A DNA stretch of 64,000 nucleotides, taken from assembly GCF_018310535.1 (NCBI RefSeq), contig NZ_CP074102.1, positions 1,612,001-1,676,000 of the forward strand, given 5' to 3'. This document shows positions 1 through 8,882 of this stretch, piece by piece (within the stretch, counting starts at the first letter, position 1; each line of letters starts with the position of its first letter). The stretch comes from Streptomyces mirabilis (lineage in GTDB: Bacteria > Actinomycetota > Actinomycetes > Streptomycetales > Streptomycetaceae). A model generated the notes under the pieces. It searched no databases and had not been told where the DNA came from. It was given only the letters and a program-made list of their open reading frames with translations. A program made the translations under genes and the position numbers.

Positions 1-17
1 GGAAGCCGGCCGGATAC

Positions 18-2099
18 GTGATCACCGCGGCGCCGGACGGGCGAGGTCGTGACCTGGGAGAGCTCGCCTTCAAGCAGGCGTCGGTGTCCATGTCGGTCTT
101 CGACACCGAACAGCGCTATCTGCGGATGAACGACACCGCCTGCCGGATCATGGGCGTCCAGGAGGCCGAGGTCCTGCACCGCTACTTCCCGGACACCGTC
201 GAGAACGCGGAGCACAGCCGCGGCTTCTTCAACCATCTGCGCCAGGTGGTCGAGACCGGCCGCCCCGTCCACTACGAGAGCTGGACCCGGGCCCCCTCCG
301 GACTGCGTATGCACGCCTGGAACATCGAGATGTGGCCGCTGCGGGCCCCCTCCGGACAGTTGCTCGGCGTCTCGCTGGCCGGTTACGACAGCACCGAGCA
401 GTACCGGGCCCGGCAGCGGCTCGCCCTGCTGAGCAAGTCCGCCGCCGCCATCGGTACGACGCTGGACGTGATCCACACCGCCCGTGAGCTGGCCCAGCTG
501 GTGGTGCCCGAGCTGGCCGACTTCGTGAGCGTGGACCTGCTGGACTCGGTGGTCGAGGGTGAGGAGCCCACCGGCGGCCCGGTGGACGCCTATGTGGAGC
601 TGCGCCGGGTCGCGCACCACTCCCGTACCGCCGGGGTGCAGGAAGCGGCGATCGACCTGGGCGCGGCGGACGTCTACCCGTCCTCCTCCCCACCGGTCCG
701 CGCCCTGGTCACCGGACACGCGGTGCTCACCAGGACCGGCGACCCGGACGTCGACGGGTGGCTCAGCCGGCACGGCGCCCAGGCCGCCAAGCCGTACCAG
801 GCGGACCGCCGGGACTTCTCACTGATGGCGGTACCGCTGGTGGCGCGCGGTACGACGCTGGGGGTGGCGGTCTTCGTGAGGCTGCTCACCGCCGAGAGTC
901 CGGACCCCTTCGACCAGGACGACGTGTCGCTGGCGCAGGAGCTGGCCAGCCGCACGGCCGTCTGCGTGGACAACGCCCGCCGGTACGCCAAGGAGCGCAC
1001 GACGGCCCTGGCCCTTCAGCGCAGTCTGCTGCCCCAGGCGATGGCGGGACAGGCGGCGGTCGAGTTCGCCTCCCGCTACCTTCCGGCGCTGTCGCGGGCG
1101 GGCGTCGGCGGCGACTGGTTCGATGTGATCCCGCTGTCCGGGACCCGGGTGGCGCTCGTCGTCGGCGATGTCGTCGGGCACGGCATCCACGCCTCCGTCA
1201 CGATGGGCCGGCTCCGTACGGCGGTATGGACGCTGGCCGACGTCGACCTGCCCCCGGACGAGCTGCTCACCCACCTCGACGACCTGGTCGGGCATCTGGC
1301 GGCCGACGAGAGCCCGACGGGCGCGGAGATCGGCGCCACCTGTCTGTACGCGGTGTACGACCCGGTCTCCGGGCACTGCGCGGTCGCCACGGCCGGGCAC
1401 CCGCCGCCCGCCGTGCTGTTCCCGGACGGCACCGTGAAGATCGTCGAGGTGAGCGCGGGACCGATGCTCGGGGTGGGCGGGCTCCCCTTCGAGGCCACCG
1501 AGCTGCACCTGCCGGAAGGCTCCGTCCTCGCCCTCTACACCGACGGTCTCTTCGAGGCCCGCCACCTCGACGCGGACGCGGGTACGGCTGTGCTGTGCAG
1601 CGCGCTGACGGTCCCCGCCGCGAATCTGGACGACGCCTGCGACAACGTGCTCCAGGTGCTGCTGCCGCATCATCCCAAGGACGACGTGGCCCTGCTGCTG
1701 GCCCGCACCCGCACCCTGGACAGCGACGAGGTGGCGGTGTGGGACCTGCCCGCCGATCCGGCGGAGGTCGCCACCGCCCGGCAGTACGCGACCGAGCAGC
1801 TGACCCGCTGGGGGCTCGACGAGGTCGCGTTCGTCACCGAACTCGTCGTCAGCGAACTGGTCACCAACGCCATCCGCTACGGCGGCGCCCCCATCCAGCT
1901 CCGGCTCATCCGCGACCGCACCCTCATCTGCGAGGTCTCCGACGCCAGCAGCACCTCTCCCCATCTGCGCCGGGCCCGCACCTTCGACGAGGGCGGCCGC
2001 GGGCTGCTCCTCGTCGCCCAGCTCACCGACCGCTGGGGCACCCGCACCACCGGCACCGGAAAGACGATCTGGGCCGAACAGGCACTGCCGTTCGAGTGA
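18..2099 (+). CDS. PAS-GAF-SpoIIE/PP2C phosphatase with C-terminal RsbW-like ATPase domain
   Basis: Cytoplasmic multidomain regulator of 693 residues. A PAS domain fills roughly residues 18-125 and a GAF domain 140-320. A SpoIIE-type PP2C phosphatase starts at LQRSLLPQ near 335, with the metal motifs GVGGDWFD (about 362), GDVVGHG and YTDGL. A HATPase_c_2 (RsbW-like) domain closes the protein, with N-box SELVTNAIRYGG near 607 and G-box DEGGRGLLLV near 656. In this family the phosphatase dephosphorylates anti-anti-sigma factors and the ATPase domain may bind or phosphorylate them; which partner is unknown. The GTG at 18 is the first start visible, but the frame is open to base 3, so the true start may lie outside the window. 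The last 350 residues closely resemble the phosphatase half of the fusion at 24567-27194. Confidence 0.85.
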   Translation: MITAAPDGRGRDLGELAFKQASVSMSVFDTEQRYLRMNDTACRIMGVQEAEVLHRYFPDTVENAEHSRGFFNHLRQVVETGRPVHYESWTRAPSGLRMHAWNIEMWPLRAPSGQLLGVSLAGYDSTEQYRARQRLALLSKSAAAIGTTLDVIHTARELAQLVVPELADFVSVDLLDSVVEGEEPTGGPVDAYVELRRVAHHSRTAGVQEAAIDLGAADVYPSSSPPVRALVTGHAVLTRTGDPDVDGWLSRHGAQAAKPYQADRRDFSLMAVPLVARGTTLGVAVFVRLLTAESPDPFDQDDVSLAQELASRTAVCVDNARRYAKERTTALALQRSLLPQAMAGQAAVEFASRYLPALSRAGVGGDWFDVIPLSGTRVALVVGDVVGHGIHASVTMGRLRTAVWTLADVDLPPDELLTHLDDLVGHLAADESPTGAEIGATCLYAVYDPVSGHCAVATAGHPPPAVLFPDGTVKIVEVSAGPMLGVGGLPFEATELHLPEGSVLALYTDGLFEARHLDADAGTAVLCSALTVPAANLDDACDNVLQVLLPHHPKDDVALLLARTRTLDSDEVAVWDLPADPAEVATARQYATEQLTRWGLDEVAFVTELVVSELVTNAIRYGGAPIQLRLIRDRTLICEVSDASSTSPHLRRARTFDEGGRGLLLVAQLTDRWGTRTTGTGKTIWAEQALPFE

Positions 2100-2114
2100 T
2101 CGCGCCCTGGGGCG

Positions 2115-2579
2115 CTACTGGAAGTCGCAGCCGGGGTTGGGCGCGTCCTCCGAGAACGGCGATCCGTGGGGCAGGACGTACAGCACGTCCAGGACGACGG
2201 GGACCGAGCCCTCGTTGCGGCCGATGTGCACATGGCCGGGACCCGGGGGCTCGGTGATCGTGCGGCCGGCCGGGTAGGTGCCGTCCTGCGCGCAGGTGGC
2301 GTCGAAGTGGCTCAGGGTGCCCTTCTTCACGAGGCCGTACAGGGGACCGTCGTGGTAGTGCCAGCCGGTGCTCTGGCCGGGCGGGATGGTGATCTCCCGA
2401 AGCGTGTAGTCCGTGTTCCCCACGGTGGTCCGATAGAGCACCGTCGCGGTGACACCGGGGCCGGCGGGAGTCGCGTACGCGGTCCCGGCGACCAGCGACA
2501 TCGCGGACAGGCCGACGACCGCGGCGCCCGTCGCTCCCGTACGCAACACGGCACGGACAGCGGAAACCTCACGCGTCAT
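2115..2579 (-). CDS. secreted cupin-domain protein
   Basis: A 154-residue protein with a Sec-type signal (MTREVSAVRA, then a hydrophobic core ending AYATPAG) and a small cupin fold. The histidine-rich metal site is visible as GWHYHDG and GHVHIGRN. The ATG at 2579 is chosen because GGAGG sits about 7 bases upstream; the longer reading frame to 2615 lacks this. The acidic, Cys-containing middle (DATCAQDG) and C-terminal Cys could form a disulfide outside the cell. Substrate unknown. It is convergent with the upstream regulator, leaving only 15 bases between stops. Confidence 0.8.
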   Translation of the reverse strand: MTREVSAVRAVLRTGATGAAVVGLSAMSLVAGTAYATPAGPGVTATVLYRTTVGNTDYTLREITIPPGQSTGWHYHDGPLYGLVKKGTLSHFDATCAQDGTYPAGRTITEPPGPGHVHIGRNEGSVPVVLDVLYVLPHGSPFSEDAPNPGCDFQ

Positions 2580-2891
2580 CTCGTCCTCCCCCGTATGAAC
2601 GCAACAGCCCGCCAACGGCAGGCCCGCGCACCATCATTGAACATCCACGCCCCATGCGGAAGGTGCGATACCACCCAACTCGCGCATCACGCTTCCAACT
2701 AGTGACGATGCGGCGACGACACCCCCGCGCCGGCCATCTCCGGCATATGCCCGCTCACTTGACGGCCGAGCGTGACACACGATTGGCTCCGGCCCAACGA
2801 AAGTACGACAGTCGGTACACAACATCCCGACATCGCACCGATCTCACCCTCCCCGCCCCGCCGCTGGGCCGCACAGCGAGGTGCCGCACCC
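2580..2891. other. divergent intergenic region, no gene seen
   Basis: About 310 bases separate the cupin gene and the ABC binding-protein gene, which are transcribed away from each other. It must hold both promoters. It is more AT-rich than its surroundings, around 2630-2720 and 2770-2830, but I could not assign a convincing sigma-factor consensus. Reading frames crossing it look non-coding. Confidence 0.5.
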
Positions 2892-3911
2892 ATGAACATG
2901 TCCCCCACACCTCACCACTCCCCCGGAACCCCGCCCCGCGCCGCCCGCCCCGCCCTCATCGCCGTCATCGCCGCGGCCTGTCTGCTCGCCGCCGGCTGCT
3001 CCGGCTCCGGGGGATCGAACGACGCCTCGGCAGGGAAGGCGGGCACCGGCCGGATCAAGGTCGCCCTGATCACCCACGGCGCCCGCGGAGACGCGTTCTG
3101 GGAGCTGGTGCGCAAGGGCGCACAGGCGGCGGCGACCAAGGACAACATCGACCTGACGTACGCGAGCAACTCCGAGGCCGCCGCCCAGGCGAGCCTGGTG
3201 CGGGACGCGATCCGCGACCGGGTGGACGGCATCGCGCTGACGCTGGCCAAGCCGGAGGCGATGCAGAGCGCGGTCAGTGCGGCCAAGGCGGCGGGGATAC
3301 CCGTGGTCGGTCTCAACTCCGGGATCGACGCCTGGAAGTCCGAGGGCCTGCTGGAGTACTTCGGCCAGGACGAGAGCGTCGCGGGCCGGGCCACCGGCGA
3401 CAAACTGGACGAGCTCAAGGCCAAGCACGCCCTCTGTGTCATCCACGAACAGGGCAACATCGCCCTGGAGGCCCGCTGCGCCGGGGTGAAGAAGACCTTC
3501 GGCGGTGAGACCGACATGCTCTACGTGAACGGCACCGACATGGACGCGGTGGGCACCGCCGTCACGGCCAGACTGCGCCAGGACCCGAGCGTCGACGAAG
3601 TCGTCATGCTGGGCGCGCAGTTCGCGCTCGCCGCGGTGAAGTCGGTGAAGGCGGCGGGCAGCAAGGCCCAGGTCGCCACCTTCGACCTCAACAGCAGTCT
3701 GGTGAAGTCCGTGCAGAGCGGGGACGTGCAGTTCGCGGTCGATCAACAGCCCTATCTCCAGGGCTATCTGGCCGTGGACTCGCTCTGGCTCTACCACTCC
3801 AACGGCAACTTCAGCGGCGGCGGAAGCGCTCCCGTGCTCACCGGACCCGCGTTCGTCACCAAGGAGAACGTCTCCTCGGTCGCGAAGTTCGCGGGGAACG
3901 GAACCCGCTGA
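2892..3911 (+). CDS. ABC transporter substrate-binding lipoprotein (sugar-type periplasmic-binding family)
   Basis: A 339-residue lipoprotein. The signal peptide ends in the lipobox LLAAGCS, giving lipidated Cys36. A type I periplasmic-binding domain (Peripla_BP_4, as in ribose and other sugar binders) follows, recognisable from KVALITHG at the start, DGIALTLAKP, and the hinge segments GAQFALAAVKS and VATFDLNSSLV. The ATG at 2892 is preferred because GAGGTG lies just upstream and it places the signal peptide at the N-terminus. No ATPase or permease gene is adjacent, so it is an orphan binder that must use a transporter encoded elsewhere or act as a sensor. Ligand not predictable here. Confidence 0.85.
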   Translation: MNMSPTPHHSPGTPPRAARPALIAVIAAACLLAAGCSGSGGSNDASAGKAGTGRIKVALITHGARGDAFWELVRKGAQAAATKDNIDLTYASNSEAAAQASLVRDAIRDRVDGIALTLAKPEAMQSAVSAAKAAGIPVVGLNSGIDAWKSEGLLEYFGQDESVAGRATGDKLDELKAKHALCVIHEQGNIALEARCAGVKKTFGGETDMLYVNGTDMDAVGTAVTARLRQDPSVDEVVMLGAQFALAAVKSVKAAGSKAQVATFDLNSSLVKSVQSGDVQFAVDQQPYLQGYLAVDSLWLYHSNGNFSGGGSAPVLTGPAFVTKENVSSVAKFAGNGTR

Positions 3912-4026
3912 ACCGCTGCCACCCTCACAGGCGTCACCAAGGATTTCCGTCCCTCACGGTGCGTACGGTCACTTGTACGGATAGCATCCTGCGCACCCTC
4001 TCATCGCTGATCGCTCTAGGACGACG

Positions 4027-6474
4027 ATGTCTCCACGGACCGGTGCCGGGCGCCGTCTCGGCTCCATACGTCTCTCCCTGATCCTGCTGGCGCTGGTCCC
4101 CAGCGTCACCCTCGCCGCCATGTGGGGTGTGACGACGACGCAGATCTTCTCGGAGGGGCTGCGACTGCGCGAACAGACGGGGCTGAGCCGGTCGACGGGT
4201 GCCATGGGCACCGAGGCGACGCTCGCGCTGCAACAGGAGCGCAGCCTGTCGGCCGCCTGGATGGCCTCGCCGCACGGTTCCCGGGCCGCCCTGGACCGGC
4301 AGCGCAGGCGCACGGACGTCGCGGTCGCGAAACTGGTCCGCCGGTCCGAGGACTTCAAGAACGCGCCCGCCCGGATCGGCGACCGGATGTACTCGGTCAT
4401 CGCCTCGGTGGGAAGCCTGGAGTACTACCGGGGACAGGTGGACCACCCCACCGACATCACCGCCCAGCAGGCCCTGGACCAGTACACCTCGATCATCGGC
4501 GACCAGATCCACGCCTTCCAGGAACTCTCCCAGGTCGACGACGGCGACCTCACCTCACAAGCAGGGCCGCTGATAACGCTGGGGAACGCGGCGGAGCTGG
4601 TCGCCCAGGAGGACGCCCAGCTCGCGCTGGCCTGGCCCTCGGGAAAGCTCGACCAGCAGTCGTGGCAGCAGTTCGCCCAGCGGGTCGACGTGCGCCGCTG
4701 GGTCTTCCAAGGCCAGGTCCTCAACTCGCTGCACGGCACCGTGAAGGACCAGGTCGAACGGGTCCTCCAGAGCCAGGACTGGAAGACCCTGGAGACCGTC
4801 GAGGACCAGATCATCGCGGCCCGGACGGCGCACGGCCAGGTGGCGAAGACGGTCGAACTGCCTGACGCGCACGCCCGCTGGAAGACCGCGCTCGGCAGGA
4901 TCTCCGACCAGTACACGAACCTGATCCAGCAGCAGACCACGCAACTGCTCGACCACAGCGCCGACAAGGCGCACAGCCTGCTGATCAAGGCGGCCGCGCT
5001 GAGCGCCGGCGGACTCGTCGCCCTGCTGGTGTGCGTCGTGATGTCCTGGCGCATCACCCGCTCCCTCTCCCGGCGGCTGCGCGGTCTCAGAATGGCCACG
5101 CTCAGCCTCGCCGAGGAACGGCTGCCCGACGTGGTCGCCCGGCTGAACCGGGGCGAGAAGGTCGACGTGGAGTCCGCCACCCCGCCCCTGGACTACGGCG
5201 AGGACGAACTCGGCCAGGTGGCCAAGGCGTTCAACACCGCGCAGCGCACGGCCGTGCACACCGCGGTGGAACTCGCCGACACCAGACGCGGCTTCCAGAA
5301 GGTGATCCTGGGCATCGCCCGGCAGAGCCAGAACCTGGTCAACCTTCAGCTCAGCAAGCTCGACGCACTGGAACGCGAGCACCAGGACCCGGGGATCCTC
5401 AAGGGCCTGTACGAACTCGACTCCACCGCCAGCCAACTCCGCCGCTACGAGGAGAACCTCGTCATCATCAGCGGCGAGCAGCCCCGGCGCAGCTGGACCG
5501 AACCGGTCGCGCTGATCGACATCCTGCGCAGCGCCGTCGGTGAGGTCGCCCAGTACCAGCGGGTGGAGGTGCACACCGACGACGAGGTGTACCTGAGCCC
5601 GCCCGCGGTGGCCGACGTCATCCATCTGCTGGCCGAACTCATCGACAACGCGACCTCCTACTCCCCCGCGCCCAGCCCGGTGGGGGTGCGGGCCGCGATG
5701 GTGGCCAAGGGCCTGGCCGTCGAGATCGAGGACCGGGGGCTGGGCCTGTCCGAGGAGGACTACGCCGCGTTCAACGCCCAGTTGGCGGTGGCCCCGCAGT
5801 TCGACGTGGTGGCACTCGCCGACGACCTGCGGCTCGGCATGTTCGTGATCGCGCGGCTCGCCACCCGGCACGGCATCGCCGTCACCCTGCGCTCCTCGCC
5901 GTACGGCGGGACCACCGCGATCGTGCTGATCCCGCACGACATCGTGGTCCGTGAGACCCCCGACTCCCCCGCCACGGACGCAGACACCGCGATACCGGCG
6001 GCGGTCGTGGCGGCGAAGGGCTCCGACGACGCCACGGTCCCGGAGCGCCGGCCCCATGAACGTACGGAGGAGGCACACCCCGCCGCCCGGGCCCACACGG
6101 CCGACTCCGCCGCGCCCCGCTCCGCCCCCGCTCCGGGCACCGCCCGCCGCGACGGACTCACCCCGCTGCCGCGCCGGGTGCCGCAGACCAGCCTGGCCAC
6201 GGAGCTGCGGGAGGAGGCGGCGCCCTCCGAGGCCGACGACAAGGACGCCGCCGACCTCGCCTACTTCACCGCGGAACGCGCCGCCTCCTCACTCGCGGGC
6301 TTCCAGCGCGGAACGCTCCGGGCCCGCGACGACGAGGAGATGCCGTACGACCACGGGGGCCAGGAACCGTCGTACGACCACGGGGACCAGGAACCGTCGT
6401 ACGACCACGGGGAGGACCCGGCCCCCACCCAGCCCGCAGACCGCTCGTGGACTCCGCCCGCCGACCGCTCGTGA
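4027..6474 (+). CDS. cvnA: conservon sensor kinase-like protein CvnA (NIT-HAMP-HATPase)
   Basis: An 815-residue membrane protein opening the conservon. TM1 lies near residues 12-30, then an extracytoplasmic nitrate/nitrite-sensing-like (NIT) helical domain, TM2 about 316-340, a HAMP linker, and a HATPase with N-box ELIDNATSYS near 537 and a DRGLGLS G1 motif. The phospho-acceptor region (GFQKVILGIARQSQNLVN) has no canonical His box, as is usual in this family, so real kinase activity is uncertain. The C-terminal tail is Pro/Ala-rich and ends in three YDHG units encoded by a 27-bp tandem repeat (6341-6415). In characterised conservons CvnA-D form a membrane-associated, G-protein-like signalling complex. 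The number of this particular conservon was not assigned. Confidence 0.88.
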   Translation: MSPRTGAGRRLGSIRLSLILLALVPSVTLAAMWGVTTTQIFSEGLRLREQTGLSRSTGAMGTEATLALQQERSLSAAWMASPHGSRAALDRQRRRTDVAVAKLVRRSEDFKNAPARIGDRMYSVIASVGSLEYYRGQVDHPTDITAQQALDQYTSIIGDQIHAFQELSQVDDGDLTSQAGPLITLGNAAELVAQEDAQLALAWPSGKLDQQSWQQFAQRVDVRRWVFQGQVLNSLHGTVKDQVERVLQSQDWKTLETVEDQIIAARTAHGQVAKTVELPDAHARWKTALGRISDQYTNLIQQQTTQLLDHSADKAHSLLIKAAALSAGGLVALLVCVVMSWRITRSLSRRLRGLRMATLSLAEERLPDVVARLNRGEKVDVESATPPLDYGEDELGQVAKAFNTAQRTAVHTAVELADTRRGFQKVILGIARQSQNLVNLQLSKLDALEREHQDPGILKGLYELDSTASQLRRYEENLVIISGEQPRRSWTEPVALIDILRSAVGEVAQYQRVEVHTDDEVYLSPPAVADVIHLLAELIDNATSYSPAPSPVGVRAAMVAKGLAVEIEDRGLGLSEEDYAAFNAQLAVAPQFDVVALADDLRLGMFVIARLATRHGIAVTLRSSPYGGTTAIVLIPHDIVVRETPDSPATDADTAIPAAVVAAKGSDDATVPERRPHERTEEAHPAARAHTADSAAPRSAPAPGTARRDGLTPLPRRVPQTSLATELREEAAPSEADDKDAADLAYFTAERAASSLAGFQRGTLRARDDEEMPYDHGGQEPSYDHGDQEPSYDHGEDPAPTQPADRSWTPPADRS

Positions 6475-6485
6475 AGGACAGAGAA

Positions 6486-6917
6486 ATGACACGCCCCAGC
6501 ACCGCCACACACAGCCAGCTCGACCAGCTGCTCACCGGACTGGTGGAACGGGTCGCCGATGTGAACCACGCCGTCGTGCTCTCCGAGGACGGACTGGTCG
6601 TCAGCAAGTCCACGGCGTTCGTCCGCGACGACGCCGAACGGCTGGCGGCGACCGCGTCCGGCCTGATGAGCCTCAGCAAGGGCGTCAGCATGGACTTCCG
6701 CGGCGGCCCGGTGCGCCAGGCGCTGATCGAGATGCGCGACAGCTATCTGATCCTCACCGCCGCGGGCCCCGGTGCCCATCTCGCCGTGCTCACCAACCAG
6801 GGCGCGGACGTCGGCGTGGTGGCGTACCAGATGAACATGCTGGTGAAGAAGATCGGCGAGCACCTCAGGGCAGCACCTCGTGCGGGCGTCGCCGCCGCGG
6901 CCGACAACGGCGAGTGA
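6486..6917 (+). CDS. cvnB: conservon roadblock/LC7 protein CvnB
   Basis: A 143-residue roadblock/LC7-domain protein (LDQLLTGLVERVADVNHAVV at its start, GPGAHLAVLTNQGADVG later). Such proteins act as GTPase-activating or scaffolding partners of small Ras-like GTPases such as CvnD, the MglB/MglA relationship being the best studied. The ATG at 6486 follows AAGGACAG and sits 11 bases after the cvnA stop, indicating an operon. A longer in-frame start at 6447 would overlap cvnA and is not preferred. Confidence 0.9.
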   Translation: MTRPSTATHSQLDQLLTGLVERVADVNHAVVLSEDGLVVSKSTAFVRDDAERLAATASGLMSLSKGVSMDFRGGPVRQALIEMRDSYLILTAAGPGAHLAVLTNQGADVGVVAYQMNMLVKKIGEHLRAAPRAGVAAAADNGE

Positions 6918-6918
6918 G

Positions 6919-7275
6919 GTGAGCGAAGGCGACGCGGCCGGCCGGCTGGTACGGCCGTTCACGCTGACCGGAGGACGCACCCGGCCCAGCCGCGCCGACT
7001 TCACCCTCATCACGTCGGTGACCGCGGTGGATCCGCCGCCCGAGGGCGCCACCCGGCCGCAGCCCGAGCACGCCCGGATCCTGCGGCTGTGCGCGAAGAC
7101 GATCGTGGTGGCGGAACTCGCCGCCGAACTCGACCTGCCGGTGAGCGTGGTCGTGATCCTGCTCTGCGATCTGCTGGAGGCGGGCCGGATCACCGTCCAG
7201 GCTCCGCGTCTCGTCTCCCGTACCCCGGACCTGGACCTGCTGCAGAAAGTGAGGGACGGCCTTGGCCGGCTCTGA
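6919..7275 (+). CDS. cvnC: conservon DUF742 protein CvnC
   Basis: A 118-residue DUF742 protein with the family opening GRLVRPFTLTGGRTRP and a winged-helix-like C-terminal half (ILRLCAKTIVVAELAAELDL, then VSVVVILLCDLLEAG). The GTG at 6919, one base after the cvnB stop, is preferred over a GTG at 6880 that would run 38 bases into cvnB. Its end overlaps cvnD by 14 bases. The spacing implies translational coupling through the whole set. The biochemical role of CvnC is unknown; the fold suggests DNA or protein binding. Confidence 0.88.
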   Translation: MSEGDAAGRLVRPFTLTGGRTRPSRADFTLITSVTAVDPPPEGATRPQPEHARILRLCAKTIVVAELAAELDLPVSVVVILLCDLLEAGRITVQAPRLVSRTPDLDLLQKVRDGLGRL

Positions 7276-7864
7276 CCCCGCCGCGCACGGGACTTCGGCA
7301 CCCGACGCACCCTCCGCTCCCGACGCGGTCAAGATCCTGATCGCCGGAGGGTTCGGCGTCGGCAAGACGACCATGGTCGGGGCGGTCAGCGAGATCGTCC
7401 CGCTGCGCACCGAGGAACCCCTCACCTCCGCCGGTCTGAACGTCGACGACCTCGACGGCATCGAGGAGAAGCGGGCCACCACCGTGGCCCTGGACTTCGG
7501 GCGGATCACCCTCAGCCCCGAACTGGTCCTGTACCTCTTCGGCACCCCGGGCCAGCAGCGGTTCTGGTTCATGTGGAACGACCTCGCCATCGGCGCCCTG
7601 GGCGCCGTGGTCCTCATCGACGTCCGCAGGCCGGAGTCCAGCTTCGCCGCCATCGACTTCTTCGAGCGGCGCGGCATCCCCTTCGTCGTCGGCGTCAACG
7701 GCTTCCACGGACAGCACCCGTACACCCCAGAGGAGATCCGCGACGCCCTGGCCCTGCCGGAACGGACCCCCGTGCTGCTCTGCGACGCCCGGGAGCGCGG
7801 GTCGTGCCGGGACGTACTGATCACTCTGATCGACGAGTTGATCGCTTCGTCCAGCCGCAACTGA
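7262..7864 (+). CDS. cvnD: conservon Ras-like GTPase CvnD
   Basis: A 200-residue small GTPase with Walker A/G1 motif GGFGVGKTT at residues 29-37 and G3-like motif GTPGQQRFWFMW, both typical of the ATP/GTP-binding fourth member of conservons. It begins at TTG 7262, preceded by GAGGGA and overlapping the end of cvnC; this rare start agrees with the position of G1. Inferred to be the switch of the CvnA-D complex, with CvnB as its roadblock partner. Confidence 0.9.
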   Translation: MAGSDPAAHGTSAPDAPSAPDAVKILIAGGFGVGKTTMVGAVSEIVPLRTEEPLTSAGLNVDDLDGIEEKRATTVALDFGRITLSPELVLYLFGTPGQQRFWFMWNDLAIGALGAVVLIDVRRPESSFAAIDFFERRGIPFVVGVNGFHGQHPYTPEEIRDALALPERTPVLLCDARERGSCRDVLITLIDELIASSSRN

Positions 7865-7943
7865 CGTACGGAAAGGCGCTGTTCGCCGGTCTTGCTGTGA
7901 CCCGCCAGGGCCCGGCTGTGCGGAAGCTGTGAGTTCCCTGATT

Positions 7944-7972
7944 CTCATCCTTCCCTCAGCGCGGGCTCAGCG
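7944..7972 (+). promoter_or_regulatory. triple CTCA(T/G) direct repeat, 11-bp period, upstream of glycosyltransferase operon
   Basis: Three 7-mers, CTCATCC at 7944, CTCAGCG at 7955 and CTCAGCG at 7966, lie exactly 11 bp apart, 33 bases before the GT2 start at 8005. One-turn direct repeats are the usual binding pattern of OmpR/PhoB-type response regulators. That a response regulator controls the two glycosyltransferase genes is an inference. Confidence 0.5.
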
Positions 7973-8004
7973 ACGGCCCAGATCCGGCCCGGATCGTCGG
8001 GGCC

Positions 8005-8882
8005 ATGAACGAAACGAACGCGGGAGGCGTCCGGCAGCGGTCGGTCGAGATCGTGGTGCCGGTCCACAACGAGGCCCATGCCCTCGGCGAGGGCATCGGC
8101 CGCCTCCACGCCTACCTCGAAGCCTCTTTCCCGTTCCCGTTCCGGATCACCGTCGCGGACAACGCGAGCACGGACGCCACCTGGCAGGCGGCGACCGAGC
8201 TGACGGCCCGTCTTCCGCACGTCAACGCCGTCCACCTGGAGGCCAAGGGCCGGGGCCGCGCGCTGAAGTACGTGTGGAGCCGGTCCGAGGCGGATGTGGT
8301 CGCGTACATGGACGTAGACCTGTCGACCGGACTCGACGGCTTCCTCCCGCTGGTCGCGCCCCTGCTGTCCGGTCACAGTGACCTGGCCTCGGCAGCCGGC
8401 TGCACCCCCAGGCGGCGGTGGTGCGCGGACCGAAGCGCGAGTTCGTCTCCCGCTCCTACAACCTCCTGCTGAAGCTGGGGCTCGCGGCCCGCTTCTCGGA
8501 CGCGCAGTGCGGCTTCAAGGCGGTGCGCACCGAGGTCTTCAGAGCGCTCGCCCCGCACATCGAGGACAACACCTGGTTCTTCGACACCGAGTTGCTGGTG
8601 CTGGCCGAGCGCAACCGGCTGCGTATCCACGAGGTGCCGGTGGACTGGGTCGACGACCTCGACAGCCGGGTCGACATCGTCGCCACCGCCGTTGACGACC
8701 TCAAGGGCATGGGCCGGATGCAACGCCGGATCCTGACCGGCCGCACCCGCGTCGCGCTACCGCCCCGGGCCGGTACGGCGCACGTGACGGCCGCCGCCGC
8801 TGCCACAGGTGGCGCCCTGATGCGACTCCGGGTCTTCCGCCCGCGTCGCACTCCCTCTCCCCGCTTGGAGCCCGCGTCATGA
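8005..8882 (+). pseudogene. GT2 glycosyltransferase (dolichyl/polyprenyl-phosphate glycosyltransferase type), broken by a single-base frameshift
   Basis: The first part (8005-8388) encodes a GT-A Rossmann start VEIVVPVHNEA, then DNASTDATW and the catalytic AYMDVDLSTGLDG. At 8388-8389 the frame is lost: GAC CTG GCC is followed by TC GGC AGC CGG where family members read DLAIGSR, so one base is missing. The remainder (8391-8882) continues cleanly in the next frame as GSRLHPQAAVVRGPKREF and ends at the stop overlapping the GT39 start (ATGA). Restored length would be about 292 residues. The product would load a sugar onto a polyprenyl phosphate carrier for the following GT39. Either a recent mutation or a sequence error; codon use is otherwise normal on both sides. 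Confidence 0.8.

Noticed and set aside
758..2257. Long Arg/Gly/Pro-rich open frame overlapping the first gene
   Set aside because: Composition is typical of a GC-skewed shadow frame; the overlapping PP2C gene explains the sequence.
6341..6415. 27-bp tandem repeats considered as a separate repeat element
   Set aside because: They are in frame inside cvnA and simply encode repeated YDHG units of its tail.
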